A stretch of DNA of 64,000 nt from Sporolactobacillus mangiferae (GCF_023336505.1 NZ_JAMAST010000003.1:248001-312000), one strand, 5' to 3'. Shown: positions 46,532-55,916, counted from the stretch's first letter. Made by a program: numbers and translations. Notes: generated by a model not told the origin, from the letters alone.

Positions 46532-47077
46532 GTGGATCACGTTGAGATCATTGAAAATATAAGGGAACGTGTTATCGAATCCATTTCTCAAAATATGTAT
46601 CTTTACGGTGTCAGTCCGTCAATCGGGCGCCTTTATGGGACTTTATTTTTTAAAGGCAGTCCGATGACCCTGGATGACATGAAAGAAGAATTAAAAATGA
46701 GTAAGACGAGCATGAGCACATCCGTGCGGACATTAAGCGAATTGAATATGGTGGAGCGTGTCTGGAGAAAAGGCATCCGTAAAGATCTGTACGCGGCCCA
46801 GGAAGACTGGTATCAGATTTTCACTGACTTTTTCGCCAATCAATGGCGAAAAGTCACCTCATTAAATGCCAAAGCGGTGCGCCAGTCGCTTAAAGAACTG
46901 AAGCAATTAATGCACGCCGAAGTGCTCAGTGAGGATGAAAAAAAACAGATTCAAGAAGATATCGACAAATACAACTATATCCTGGCTTATTATGACTGGC
47001 TTAATCGTCTTTTTGATTTTCTCGAGAGTGAGGAGCTCTACAAACAGGTCAAAAAAAAGGAAGAGAAGCCCGATTAA
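46532..47077 (+). CDS. GbsR/OpcR-family transcriptional regulator
   Basis: 181 residues, the size of Bacillus GbsR. A MarR-like winged helix: NMYLYGVSPSIGRLYGTLFF, then MTLDDMKEELKMSKTSMSTS as the recognition region, followed by WRKGIRKDLYAA and a long C-terminal helical part. GbsR-type proteins sense choline or betaine and repress uptake genes; the divergent opuA operon is the natural target. The start is taken as GTG at 46532 by alignment to family length; GGTG is a weak binding site. The upstream extension of the frame is not credible. Confidence 0.85.
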   Translation: MDHVEIIENIRERVIESISQNMYLYGVSPSIGRLYGTLFFKGSPMTLDDMKEELKMSKTSMSTSVRTLSELNMVERVWRKGIRKDLYAAQEDWYQIFTDFFANQWRKVTSLNAKAVRQSLKELKQLMHAEVLSEDEKKQIQEDIDKYNYILAYYDWLNRLFDFLESEELYKQVKKKEEKPD

Positions 47078-47147
47078 GAAACTCATCCTGCCTGGGTAAA
47101 AAAATGAGGAAGCGTTGTCTCGTGTACATGGATTTCTGCGAAATAAG

Positions 47148-47240
47148 TAAACCTGGCTTTGCCAGGCCTCTGGCGGAAAGCCGCCGTCGCACTTATACTA
47201 TTTCCCTTAAATTTTATATACTTTCTTAATAGTATAAGAA
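47148..47240 (+). repeat. Short-type intergenic repeat
   Basis: ACCTGGCTTTGCCAGGCCTC, TGGCGGAAAGCCGCCG, TCGCACTTATACTAT, TTATATACTTTCTTAATAG, TATAAGAA. Confidence 0.88.
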
Positions 47241-47242
47241 AA

Positions 47243-47272
47243 AACAGCCCTGCCGGATCCGGCAGGGCTGTT
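47243..47272 (-). terminator. Terminator of ldhD
   Basis: A perfect 30-base palindrome (AACAGCCCTGCCGGA and its complement) followed on the minus strand by a T run. Confidence 0.9.
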
Positions 47273-47288
47273 CATTATTGATGATCGG

Positions 47289-48314
47289 TTATTTAGTGGC
47301 AGGCTGTGGCAGTTCAACTTCCGCACGGCCAAGACTTTCGCCTTTGATCGCTGCATTGAAGTTGTCATAGCTTGTTGAGATCATGTTCGATACGGCAACA
47401 TCAGTCATCGCAGCAACATGAGGTGTGATTAATACTTTAGGATACAGTTCAATCAATTCTTTGATCGTTGCATCCGGGAATTCGCTGCCGTCAGAGAAAT
47501 CCTTGCCAAAGAAGCGTGCTTCATCAGTCAATACGTCGGCGCCAAAGCCTTCAAGCTTGCCACTCTTGATTGCCTTTGTAACAGCGGCTTCATCAACGAG
47601 TTCTCCACGGGCAGTGTTAATCAGAATCGCGCCGTCTTTCATTTTGCCGATAAATTCTTCGTTTACAAAGTTTTCATTCTTTCCAGGGAAATATGGAAGG
47701 TGCAGGCTGACGATGTCGGATTCAGCAAGCAGTTCATCCAATTCCTTAAATTCAACCAGCTTCTTAGCGAAGTCGCTTTGGAAAATATCATAACCAAGTA
47801 ATTTAGCCCCGAGGCCTTTATACAACTCTGCTTCCACACAGCCGATATGACCGGTACCGACAATACCAACCGTCATTTTATGAACTTCGTGGCTGAAATT
47901 CGTTTCCGTTACTTTGAAATTCAATTTTGCCGTACGTGCAGTTGTATAAACAGTGTGACGAAGCAGAGACGTGCCCAGATATACAGCAAGTTCTGCGATC
48001 GCATTCGGTGAATAAGCAGGCACGCGGGCGACTTTAATGCCGAGATCAGCAGCTGCCTGAAGATCAATATGATTAAATCCAGCTGTACGCGTAAATACAT
48101 ATTTGATACCGTAATCATTGAATTTTTCCAGATTGGCACGGTCTGCCAGGCAGTTAACGAACAGCAGGACACCATCGTGACCTTTAGCAAGATCGCCATT
48201 GTCTGCCGTCAGCAAGTCATTAACCAAAGTCAGTTCGTACCCGTATTTATTCAGTTCACTGTACAAATGTTCTTCGTAAGGTTCTACACCATACGCGATG
48301 ATTTTAAAAGCCAT
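47289..48314 (-). CDS. ldhD: D-lactate dehydrogenase
   Basis: 341 residues of the D-2-hydroxyacid dehydrogenase family. Reduces pyruvate to D-lactate with NADH. TRTAGFNHIDL, the nucleotide site VGIVGTGHIG and LGYDIF (Asp after the second strand, favouring NAD), the catalytic Arg in NTARGELVD, Glu in LTDEARFF and His in ITPHVAAMTD are all present. The ATG lies ten bases after AGGAGG. The 5' region has a Rex-like site and a stem-loop. A terminal fermentation enzyme, probably strongly expressed. Confidence 0.92.
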   Translation of the reverse strand: MAFKIIAYGVEPYEEHLYSELNKYGYELTLVNDLLTADNGDLAKGHDGVLLFVNCLADRANLEKFNDYGIKYVFTRTAGFNHIDLQAAADLGIKVARVPAYSPNAIAELAVYLGTSLLRHTVYTTARTAKLNFKVTETNFSHEVHKMTVGIVGTGHIGCVEAELYKGLGAKLLGYDIFQSDFAKKLVEFKELDELLAESDIVSLHLPYFPGKNENFVNEEFIGKMKDGAILINTARGELVDEAAVTKAIKSGKLEGFGADVLTDEARFFGKDFSDGSEFPDATIKELIELYPKVLITPHVAAMTDVAVSNMISTSYDNFNAAIKGESLGRAEVELPQPATK

Positions 48315-48347
48315 GCTTAAACATCCTCCTAAATAAAATTTATTCTA

Positions 48348-48371
48348 CTCCGTTGTTTCTGAACAACGGAG
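48348..48371 (-). promoter_or_regulatory. Stem-loop in the ldhD leader
   Basis: CTCCGTTGTT and AACAACGGAG form a perfect ten-base stem with a four-base loop, about 33 bases before the start codon. It has no T run, so it is more likely an mRNA stabiliser than a terminator. Confidence 0.55.
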
Positions 48372-48392
48372 ATATAACTGAGACCGCCTGAT

Positions 48393-48410
48393 ACGTGATT
48401 CGTTTCACAA
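48393..48410 (-). promoter_or_regulatory. Rex-like operator upstream of ldhD
   Basis: The minus strand reads TTGTGAAACGAATCACGT, matching TTGTGA-N6-TCACAA except for the last two bases. Rex represses fermentation genes when NADH is low. Confidence 0.55.
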
Positions 48411-48596
48411 TGAATAAAAAAATTTTTCATCGGTTAATCACATACTATTCGCAAAGTGCTATTTTCATCACTTTCATACGAATATTCAGGAAATCTTTTT
48501 TCTTTTTCACTCTAAAAGTATACCATTGGCCATAAACAGTCACAATCGATTAAAAATGATTTTTTTGTGAAAATTGCACTTTGTTTAAAATTCATT

Positions 48597-49346
48597 TCAA
48601 CCATCCGCATCCGTCGGCTCCTGCTTCACCTGACTTGCAGCGAGGTGCAGTGAGAGTTCACGGATTCGGCGATCTGTATTCATGATTTCATCCGACAACT
48701 GCTTGGTCTCTGAAGCCATACATGCAGCCAGGCCTGCCATGTTGAGCAGACTAATGCTTTTTTTCCCCAGACGGGAGGCAAGTGAAAAGACGGAGGCGGT
48801 TTCCATGTCGACGCCATCCAGATTTTCTTTTTCCCATTTCCGCCAATGTCCCTCTTCCGCTGACGGCAAGGCAGATGCGCTAATCACCGTGCCCACTCGA
48901 TAGGGATAGCCACTCTGTTCGCAAAAATAAACGGCCTGATCAACCAGCTCAGGTGCTGCATGGAAAACAGCGGACTCTGTTACCGATTCAGCGTACGCGG
49001 ATTCGGCAATAAGAATACTACCCGGACAAGTGTCCCGTCTTAAACGATTCGCGTAACCTGTATGGATGAAAAGTCCACTGCCGCGCATGGCCCAGGGGTA
49101 CATCGTCGCTGCAACCATCGATGGGCCGAAGACATGGGCAAAAGCAATCCGTCTGCCGAGAAAATCACCGGTGACTGTGTTCCAGTCAGGAGTCGACGCC
49201 TTCGCGCCAAGCAGTGCGCGCCACAAAGAAAGATCCTGGTGATCGATCCACTGACTATGCAAAATCAGCGCATCCGGTACCATCCTCTCTTCACACGTTA
49301 AGGAAACTAGCCAATCCTTGCAGAAATCGTGATTTTGATCGTCCAT
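48597..49346 (-). CDS. Nucleoside phosphorylase-like protein
   Basis: 249 residues of the PNP/UDP phosphorylase fold. The C-terminal NLDGVDMETASVFSLASRLG is the substrate/ribose-binding signature, with the nucleobase side MEGxx-like Met-Glu pair. AHVFGPSMVAATMYPW and the GLFIHTGYANRL loop stand where the phosphate site lies in relatives. It may cleave a nucleoside or a related N-glycoside; I cannot name the substrate. The ATG lies six bases after AGAGGG. Transcribed alone, downstream of nothing else. Confidence 0.7.
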   Translation of the reverse strand: MDDQNHDFCKDWLVSLTCEERMVPDALILHSQWIDHQDLSLWRALLGAKASTPDWNTVTGDFLGRRIAFAHVFGPSMVAATMYPWAMRGSGLFIHTGYANRLRRDTCPGSILIAESAYAESVTESAVFHAAPELVDQAVYFCEQSGYPYRVGTVISASALPSAEEGHWRKWEKENLDGVDMETASVFSLASRLGKKSISLLNMAGLAACMASETKQLSDEIMNTDRRIRELSLHLAASQVKQEPTDADG

Positions 49347-49361
49347 CGTAGTCCCTCTCTA

Positions 49362-49428
49362 TAAAAAACCGTTCCTATATCATTATGGACCCATAAGCGG
49401 CTGCTTATGAGTCCATGTCGGTTTTTTC
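49362..49428. terminator. Bidirectional terminator for lipoprotein gene
   Basis: ATGGAC.CATAAGC pairs with GCTTATG.GTCCAT; outside it AAAAAACCG pairs with CGGTTTTTT. T runs lie on both strands. Confidence 0.8.
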
Positions 49429-49442
49429 TCTGATGTGCGTCA

Positions 49443-50192
49443 TTACTTAATTTCTTTATACGTATTGCTGAGCAAGTCAAGCTGAGTAATCTTGCCGGAA
49501 CTTTTATAGTAGCGGAAAAATCCTGCTGACGGCGCCGTATCCGGATCGGCAGCACTGTCATTTTTATGCCGCTCACGCAGTTCCATGGAATAATAGGTGC
49601 CGTTGTCCGTCGTGTCGATATAAACTTCGTCCGGAGTATGCCCGGCTGCTTTAATAACCGCAGCTTCTGCCTGTTCCTGTGTTACAGAAACACTTGAATT
49701 TTCGGATGAGGAATCAGATGATGAAGCAGACGGCTGATCACTCGGACTACTGCTGCTATTGGATGATTCTGACGGCTCGGACGACGTTGCCGCGCCTGCG
49801 GCCGTTTGTTCAGATGAACTGCCTTCAGCATTTTTCTGTTTTGCCGACATCACTTGTTCTCTTAACTCCCTTGCATCTTTTCGTAGCGTACCCGAACCGT
49901 TTTTTTGAAGGATCACAGCATTTAACGCTTTTAGTGCTTGATCCGGCTGATCCAGCATCGATTTTGCCGCTATGAAATGATTCGTCTGCGCTGATAAAAT
50001 CGCTGCTTTTTTATCCTTTTTCTTATACTGCAGAGCCTTTTTAAAATAACTCTGTGCCGCGTCATAATCTTTTGAAACGAGAGCAGCCCGACCTTTTTCC
50101 ATGGCCTGATCATAGGCCTGATCTTCCTGATTGGCACATCCAGTCAGGACAAGAGCAGAGATCAGGAATAATAAAAAGAGTACTTTTTTCAT
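49443..50192 (-). CDS. Serine-rich lipoprotein with TPR-like N-terminus
   Basis: 249 residues. Signal peptide with lipobox LVLTGCAN. Residues about 25-110 look like two to three helical TPR-type repeats (ALVSKDYDAAQSYFKKALQY). A linker of about 55 residues is almost all Ser, Glu, Ala, Pro. The C-terminal 75 residues form a small alpha-beta unit (VTQEQAEAAVIKAAG..YYSMELRERH..GFFRYYKSSGKI) like other repeat domains of secreted proteins. Function unknown. The ATG lies six bases after GGAGG. Confidence 0.82.
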   Translation of the reverse strand: MKKVLFLLFLISALVLTGCANQEDQAYDQAMEKGRAALVSKDYDAAQSYFKKALQYKKKDKKAAILSAQTNHFIAAKSMLDQPDQALKALNAVILQKNGSGTLRKDARELREQVMSAKQKNAEGSSSEQTAAGAATSSEPSESSNSSSSPSDQPSASSSDSSSENSSVSVTQEQAEAAVIKAAGHTPDEVYIDTTDNGTYYSMELRERHKNDSAADPDTAPSAGFFRYYKSSGKITQLDLLSNTYKEIK

Positions 50193-50379
50193 TGTCTGCC
50201 TCCGGTTTCGATGACATGCTGTCCATCATTAGTTTATCATTTTTTGTCATTATTTACGTCGGTCTTTATTATTTTATCGACAAAATTTGAAAAATGATGA
50301 ATAGCTATGACACAGGCACCTGCCCAAATTACCCCGCATATACTGTTGAAATCAGCAAAGAAAAGAAAGGAGCATAATG

Positions 50380-51279
50380 ATGCAACCGATCATTCCATAC
50401 TACGGATCTGTGACAAAGTGTGAAGAAGTGCCTATCACCTTTCCGCCTCAGCACCAGAATCGTCAGCCCGGTCTGGAATACATGATGAATCCGCTGCCCA
50501 TTTATGATAATCCCAATTACATCGGCACCGGAAAGCTAAAGCATAAAACCGCAATCATTACCGGCGGTGACAGCGGCATCGGACGCGCGATTGCCGTTGC
50601 ATTTGCAAAAGAAGGCGCCAATTCGGTCCTTGTCTATCTGAATGAAGAACAAGACGCGCGTGCAACAAAGGAAGCTGTAGAAAAGCTGGGACGAAAAAGC
50701 CTTCTTCTTCCGATCGACCTTCGAGAAAAGAAGGCAGCCGAACAGATTATTGCCCAGACTCTGAAGGCCTTCGGCAGTATCAATATCTTAGTCAATAACG
50801 CCGGTGTCCAGTTCCCCCAGCCATCGATTGAAAAAATTACCGATCAGCAGCTGGAGACTACCTTTGATGTTAATATTCAATCTTTTTTCCGCCTTACACG
50901 TGCAGTTGTTCCTTATCTCAGGAGCGGCGACAGTATCATCAACACAACGTCGGTACAGGCGTACGCAGGAAGCGGTCAGTTAATTGATTATGCTTCAACC
51001 AAAGGGGCGATCGTCAGCTTCACGCGCGCACTTGCTCATAATCTGGCTGGAAAAGGAATACGTGTGAACGCGATTGCACCCGGGCCAATCTGGACACCGC
51101 TTCAACCTGCGTCATGGTCGGCGGAAACAGTAAAAACATTGGGTGCAAACACACCTATGAAACGTTCGGGGCAGCCCTATGAACTGGCACCGGCTTACGT
51201 CCTGCTTGCCTCTGAAGATGGTTCTTATATTACCGGCCAGACCATTCATGTTAATGGCGGGCAGACAATGACTTCCTGA
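50380..51279 (+). CDS. Short-chain dehydrogenase/reductase, YhdF/GsiB-type group
   Basis: 299 residues: a 45-residue N-terminal extension (PPQHQNRQPGLEYMMNPLP) then a classical SDR. The cofactor site is ITGGDSGIGRAIAVAFAKEG, NNAG motif is LVNNAGVQFP, and the catalytic set is Ser in INTTSVQAY, Tyr and Lys in YASTKGA. The extension is characteristic of a stress-linked Bacillus subgroup (YhdF/YhxC). Substrate unknown. ATG codons at 50377 and 50380 both follow AAAGGAG; the second is better spaced. Confidence 0.88.
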   Translation: MQPIIPYYGSVTKCEEVPITFPPQHQNRQPGLEYMMNPLPIYDNPNYIGTGKLKHKTAIITGGDSGIGRAIAVAFAKEGANSVLVYLNEEQDARATKEAVEKLGRKSLLLPIDLREKKAAEQIIAQTLKAFGSINILVNNAGVQFPQPSIEKITDQQLETTFDVNIQSFFRLTRAVVPYLRSGDSIINTTSVQAYAGSGQLIDYASTKGAIVSFTRALAHNLAGKGIRVNAIAPGPIWTPLQPASWSAETVKTLGANTPMKRSGQPYELAPAYVLLASEDGSYITGQTIHVNGGQTMTS

Positions 51280-51303
51280 TGCGTCGCGAAAGCACCCTCC
51301 GAT

Positions 51304-51400
51304 TAGAAAACCTGGCTTCGCCAAGCTTCTGGCGAAGCCAAGGCCGCCGTCGCGCTTATACTATTTTCCTTAAAATTTATATGCTTTCTTATAGCTTGAA
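51304..51400 (+). repeat. Short-type intergenic repeat
   Basis: AGAAAACCTGGCTTCGCCAA, TTCTGGCGAAGCCAAGG, CCGTCGCGCTTATACTATT, ATATGCTTTCTTATAGC. The head hairpin carries paired changes (TTCGCC/GGCGAA) that keep it folded. Confidence 0.88.
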
Positions 51401-51442
51401 AAGGCTGTCTCACTCATTACAGCGGTGAGGAGGCCTTTTTAG
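51399..51442 (+). terminator. Terminator after the SDR gene
   Basis: AAAAGGCTGTCTCA pairs imperfectly with TGAGGAGGCCTTTTT. Confidence 0.7.
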
Positions 51443-51490
51443 CTATGATGCAGGACCCTTCGACAGGATCCGGGTGTTAAATTCCAGCCA

Positions 51491-52675
51491 TCATCGATAG
51501 TCTTTAACCAGTTTCTCAAAAGCAGTCAGTGAGCGCTCTACTTTCTCAGTTGGAATGCAGTATGCCATGCGGAAATAACCCGGACAGCCGAAACTGTCAG
51601 CTGGCACGAGAATCAAGTCATATTTCAGTGCATGCCTGCAGAAAGCAACTGCGTCTTCCTCAAGTGCTTTTGGGAAAATATAAAAAGTGCCGCCGGGTCT
51701 GACACAGGAAAAGCCAAGCCTGGTCAGCCCGTCGTAAAGAATGTTCATGTTGGTCTCATACACTGACAGATCGGCAGTCATGTCAATCACTTCAGCAACG
51801 GCCAGCTGAATAATCGACGGCGGGCAGTTGTGACCGATACCCCGCGAGATTTGTCCGCACATGGATATAATCAGCGCCGCATCTGGATTATTCGGATTGG
51901 CGGCAACGTAACCGATACGTTCACCCGGCAGCGACAATGATTTACTGAACGAATAGCAGGTTATTGTATGTGTATAGTACTTCGCGATATAAGGAGCTTC
52001 CACATGATCATAAACAATTTCCCGGTAAGGCTCATCGGAAATGATGTAAATATCGTGACCGTATTCCTGTTCTTTCCGTACCAGAAAGTCGGCAAGCCTT
52101 TTTACCGTTTCGGATGAGTAAACGGCACCCGAAGGATTATTCGGTGTATTGACCAGCACTGCCTGCACCCTTGGCGAGAACATTGCTTCAAATGCCTCAA
52201 AATTGATCTGCAAAGTTTCTGTATTCGGCGGGACCACTTTCAATTGGGCGCCAAGTCCATGCACATAAGGCGTATATTCCGGAAAAAAAGGGGCGAAAGT
52301 AATGACTTCATCACCCGCTGTGACCACCGCGCGCAGTGCATGTGCAAGTGCACCGGCAGCGCCCGATGTCATAAAAATATGTTCTTTCTTATAGTTAAGT
52401 CCAAACCTTCTTGAAAGCGAAGCAGCTACCTTCTCGCGGACCGAAGTAATGCCCAGACTTGGGCTGTATCCATGAACAGCCATGGTGTCCCTGCTTGCAG
52501 CCAGTTCCTCAAGTTTATCGGTAAAAGCCTGAGGTACAGGCACCGAAGGGTTGCCAAGACTGTAATCAAAAACATTCTCATAGCCAATTTGTTTTGCACG
52601 TTCCGCTGCATATTCGGACAGTTCCCGAATGACCGATTTTTGACCAAGCATTTGCTTGAATTCTTCAGCAATCAC
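51491..52675 (-). CDS. PLP-dependent class I/II aminotransferase
   Basis: 394 residues of the aspartate aminotransferase fold type I. GYSPSLGITSVREKVA, MTSGAAGALAHALRA, VNTPNNPSGAVYS, IISDEPYREI and the PLP lysine in YSFSKSLSLPGERIGY are present, and a final arginine in GYFRMAYCIP binds the substrate carboxylate. The exact amino donor is not clear. The GTG start lies eight to nine bases after GAGGG. Transcribed alone. Confidence 0.88.
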   Translation of the reverse strand: MIAEEFKQMLGQKSVIRELSEYAAERAKQIGYENVFDYSLGNPSVPVPQAFTDKLEELAASRDTMAVHGYSPSLGITSVREKVAASLSRRFGLNYKKEHIFMTSGAAGALAHALRAVVTAGDEVITFAPFFPEYTPYVHGLGAQLKVVPPNTETLQINFEAFEAMFSPRVQAVLVNTPNNPSGAVYSSETVKRLADFLVRKEQEYGHDIYIISDEPYREIVYDHVEAPYIAKYYTHTITCYSFSKSLSLPGERIGYVAANPNNPDAALIISMCGQISRGIGHNCPPSIIQLAVAEVIDMTADLSVYETNMNILYDGLTRLGFSCVRPGGTFYIFPKALEEDAVAFCRHALKYDLILVPADSFGCPGYFRMAYCIPTEKVERSLTAFEKLVKDYR

Positions 52676-53021
52676 TATAAAATCCCTCGCTTTGATATAC
52701 TGTCATTAAAGTATAAAATAAGTGGCAGACTGGTTTGCGGGTTTGCTGCTCAAGCGACCGCCCTTAACCCACCTTTTGTCTTTGCACAGCTCCGAAGGGC
52801 GCGCAGACAACATAATACTGCCATTATACCGATCTTGTTCCCTGATTTCTATCCATTTTTAATCACGGGTATACAGACAGGCAACTTTTCTTATTTTGAT
52901 GACCTGCTTTGTTTTCAGAATAAATCAACGATCACCGGCAATGTTTAACGACCTTCTTGTCACATGATCGGAATTGCGGGCTATGCCCCGCTCATTTTTA
53001 ATAAAAAGTGAGATGATACAC
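52676..53021. other. Intergenic region, divergent genes
   Basis: Holds the promoters of the aminotransferase and amidohydrolase genes. A GCGGGC..GCCCCGC hairpin followed by TCATTTTT lies at about 52976-52998, just before the amidohydrolase start, and may be a terminator or leader fold. Nothing else is seen. Confidence 0.4.
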
Positions 53022-54620
53022 ATGAAACTTTGGACAAACGGAACTTTTTACACGATGAAAAAATCAGGTCAGGTCGCCCGCAGCGTCCTTACTGATCACG
53101 GGCAAATTATTGCTGTGGGCCGAGCCGCTGACACGGCTGCCCAAAAACTGCATGCAGAGACCGTGGACCTTCAGGGAAACGTTGTCTTTCCGGGTTTTGT
53201 CGACAGCCATATGCATCTGCTCTGGTACGGCCAGGCATTGGATCGGCTGAATCTGTCTTCCTTTACAACAAAAGCCGCCTGTCTGGAGGCAATCCGTCAG
53301 CGCGCGGCGATTTTAAAAGATGGCGAATGGCTGTTTGTCGAAGGTTATGATGACAACAGCCTAACCGGCAGTCCTGGATTGCTGACGCGCCATGATCTGG
53401 ATCCAATCAGTAACACACACCCTATTCTCGTTCGCAGGATCGACTACCATACGGTCAGCGTCAACACGCCGTTCATGCATAAAATCGGGCTGAAGCGGCA
53501 TCAGATTTTCAGTGGCGGCGGCATGATCGATCTCGATGTTGACGGATGGCCTACCGGCGTATTGCGCGATGAAGCATCGATGCTTGCAATCGAACGTTTC
53601 CCAACTGAAGACACAAAAGAACTGGAGCGGCTTCTGCAAATCGCTGTCAGGGATTTATGGAAAAAAGGAATCACAGGTGCTCATTCGGAAGATCTGCACT
53701 ACTTCAACGGCTTTTCCGGAACCGTTCAGGCCTTCCGCAATGTCCTTTCCGCCAAATTTCCTTTTCGTGCACATCTGCTCATTCACCATCGGGAACTCGG
53801 TGCCTATTTGCACGCTCCGGAATCAATCAAGGACCCCACCGCTTTTGTGTCGCTTGGTGCAATGAAAATTTTTTACGATGGGACCGTGGGCTCCCGCACC
53901 GCTTTCATGACACATCCGTATGCGGGGGAGCCGGACAATTACGGACTGCGTTTCCATTCCGAAGAAGAATTTGAAGCGCTCGTCCGGCAGGCGCGCTGGG
54001 CACACCTGCCCATCGCTGTACATATTATCGGGGACCGTGCTTTTGAGGAGGTCATCCGCGTACTCCGGGCATATCCGCCGCTGCCCGGACAAAAAGACCG
54101 CATGATCCACACACCGTGGCTTCGTCCACGTATGCTGGAAGAAGCAGCAGGCCTGCCGCTCATTTTCGATATCCAGCCACAATTCATGAGCAGTGATCTA
54201 CCCTGGGCACTGGATGTTCTCGGTCCGAACAGACCGCCGCTTTCATTCGCCTGGAAAACAATCCAGAACTGCGGGTTTAGAACTTCCGGCGGCAGCGACG
54301 CACCCATTGAAGTGCCGAATCCGTTTCTCAGCATTCATGCAGCTGTAACACGTACATGTGACGCAGATCCGGACGGGAAACACTACTTTTCTGAAGAAGC
54401 TTTGAGTGTCTTTGACGCCATTGCGCTTTATACAAAAGGAAGTGCCGCGGCATGCGGAGCCGATGAACGATTTGGTACGATCGAACCCGGGAGAGCGGCC
54501 GATTTCACCATGACCGATCAGAATCCGTTCCTTGTCCCTCACGCTTATCTGCGCAACCTCTCAGTAACAAAGACTGTTGTCAATGAACAGATTGTTTTTG
54601 ATCGGGCAGCACAGAGCTGA
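53022..54620 (+). CDS. YtcJ-type amidohydrolase
   Basis: 532 residues of the amidohydrolase-3 group, the length of Bacillus YtcJ. Zinc ligands are in VVFPGFVDSHMHL (HxH), in IAVHIIGDRAFEEVI, and in the Asp of RTSGGSDAPIEVPNP. The first 60 residues form the small beta domain (LWTNGTFYTMKK). Substrate unknown; the family hydrolyses amides and formamides. The ATG at 53022 lies nine bases after AAGTGAG. The longer frame has no better start. Convergent with the DNA glycosylase gene. Confidence 0.88.
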   Translation: MKLWTNGTFYTMKKSGQVARSVLTDHGQIIAVGRAADTAAQKLHAETVDLQGNVVFPGFVDSHMHLLWYGQALDRLNLSSFTTKAACLEAIRQRAAILKDGEWLFVEGYDDNSLTGSPGLLTRHDLDPISNTHPILVRRIDYHTVSVNTPFMHKIGLKRHQIFSGGGMIDLDVDGWPTGVLRDEASMLAIERFPTEDTKELERLLQIAVRDLWKKGITGAHSEDLHYFNGFSGTVQAFRNVLSAKFPFRAHLLIHHRELGAYLHAPESIKDPTAFVSLGAMKIFYDGTVGSRTAFMTHPYAGEPDNYGLRFHSEEEFEALVRQARWAHLPIAVHIIGDRAFEEVIRVLRAYPPLPGQKDRMIHTPWLRPRMLEEAAGLPLIFDIQPQFMSSDLPWALDVLGPNRPPLSFAWKTIQNCGFRTSGGSDAPIEVPNPFLSIHAAVTRTCDADPDGKHYFSEEALSVFDAIALYTKGSAAACGADERFGTIEPGRAADFTMTDQNPFLVPHAYLRNLSVTKTVVNEQIVFDRAAQS

Positions 54621-54656
54621 TAAATTTTTTAAGGCTATGTTTCACACGTGCTGCAT

Positions 54657-55160
54657 TTATAAATAACGCTTCATTTGTGACCATTCCTGAATTTTTTCTG
54701 CCTGTGTTTTTGGATAGCGGGATGGTGTCGGGCTGGTTGACGGCATTTTAATTAAGGCAACATTCGGTGGCACTGATGACTTAAAATAGCGCTGAAACAC
54801 AGCGAACGCCTTGCTTCCATTAAAGGCAATGGCCCGGATACTCGGATATGCAGCAAGCAGCCCGGGAATATCGTTTGCCCGCTCGTCACGGATCGCCGAG
54901 TCCAGGCTGCCTTTGCGCGTGCAGCAATGTACGGAATCCCACAAGGCAATTCGGTGCTTCTTCAGAAATTCAATTTTTTGATCGTATGCCGGATCGGTAG
55001 GTTGATCAAAAAGAGCGTATATGATCCGCCAGAACTGATTGCGCGGATTCGCATAATACTGCTGCTTCGCCAGGGATTCCTGCCCGGGCATCGATCCCAG
55101 AATCAAGACACGTGCATTGCTCCCAATGACTTTCGGCATGGAAAAGATGAATTCAGTCAT
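54657..55160 (-). CDS. Hypoxanthine-DNA glycosylase (UDG family 6)
   Basis: 167 residues of the uracil-DNA-glycosylase fold. RVLILGSMPGQESLAKQQYY, NPRNQFWRII and the C-terminal LIKMPSTSPTPSRYPK match family 6, which removes hypoxanthine (deaminated adenine) from DNA. AIAFNGSKAFAVFQ is the middle motif. The ATG at 55160 lies four bases after GGGAGGAAG; the longer frame (55292) runs into the bactofilin gene and is not used. Follows yhbF by 31 bases. Confidence 0.88.
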   Translation of the reverse strand: MTEFIFSMPKVIGSNARVLILGSMPGQESLAKQQYYANPRNQFWRIIYALFDQPTDPAYDQKIEFLKKHRIALWDSVHCCTRKGSLDSAIRDERANDIPGLLAAYPSIRAIAFNGSKAFAVFQRYFKSSVPPNVALIKMPSTSPTPSRYPKTQAEKIQEWSQMKRYL

Positions 55161-55191
55161 TCGTCTTCCTCCCTCACAGTGCATCTTCCAC

Positions 55192-55914
55192 TTACTCTTT
55201 AACGGCGGACTGAACCTCCGCCTTTTCATCTTTTGCATACTCATTTTTATAGGCGACACGCCCAATTGAACAGCCAGGCCCGATCCGGACACGATTGCCT
55301 CTGATTACTTTCGCTTCCGTATCTTCAAGATACAGATCATCGCCCTCAATCGTATCGACAATCAGCTTCTTTCCAAACACTTTAAAAAGTTTGCCAAACA
55401 GCTCGGACGACAGGCGACGATGCACCGTCAATGTCCCGCAGCCGATTTCCCCGATACGCGAAGCAAAACCGGCAAGCGTCATGTCGATATGTTCCGCACT
55501 GCACAGACCACCGACATTCAGCGGACCTTCCGCAACGATTTCTTCGCTCTCCAAATCACCTTCAACTTTCAGAGTTCCGGAAACCCGTACACTTTCTCCG
55601 CGAATTGATGCTGCCGTATGCATTCGGCCGTTCACCTGAATACGCTCTCCAGAAACATTCCCTTCTGCCCTGCATGTTCCATTTACATTAATCGATTCAG
55701 CAATCACCCGTTTTTCAAATACGGCCGAGCCGCTGACAGCGATAGTTGATCCTTTCACGTCACCGCTGATACGTCCTGATCCATTAATACTGATACTGCC
55801 GCACATTATATCGCCAATAATTTTGCCGCTTCCGCTGATCTTTACATCTTCATAACACCCGCCCGGAGCACGGCCGGATCCGGATATTGTTAAACTTCTC
55901 TTTTCTTCAGTCAT
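55192..55914 (-). CDS. yhbF: Bactofilin-family protein YhbF
   Basis: 240 residues. A right-handed beta-helix of short repeats built on ISGSGKIIGDI, SISINGSGRISGDV, SINVNGTCRAEGNV and similar turns, as in bactofilins (polymer-forming cytoskeletal proteins). The C-terminal part (DTIEGDDLYLEDTEAKVIRG) forms a cap. The ATG at 55914 lies seven bases after AGGAGG; the GTG at 55920 overlaps the site. Third gene of yhbD-yhbE-yhbF, as in Bacillus. Confidence 0.9.
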   Translation of the reverse strand: MTEEKRSLTISGSGRAPGGCYEDVKISGSGKIIGDIMCGSISINGSGRISGDVKGSTIAVSGSAVFEKRVIAESINVNGTCRAEGNVSGERIQVNGRMHTAASIRGESVRVSGTLKVEGDLESEEIVAEGPLNVGGLCSAEHIDMTLAGFASRIGEIGCGTLTVHRRLSSELFGKLFKVFGKKLIVDTIEGDDLYLEDTEAKVIRGNRVRIGPGCSIGRVAYKNEYAKDEKAEVQSAVKE

Positions 55915-55916
55915 GC

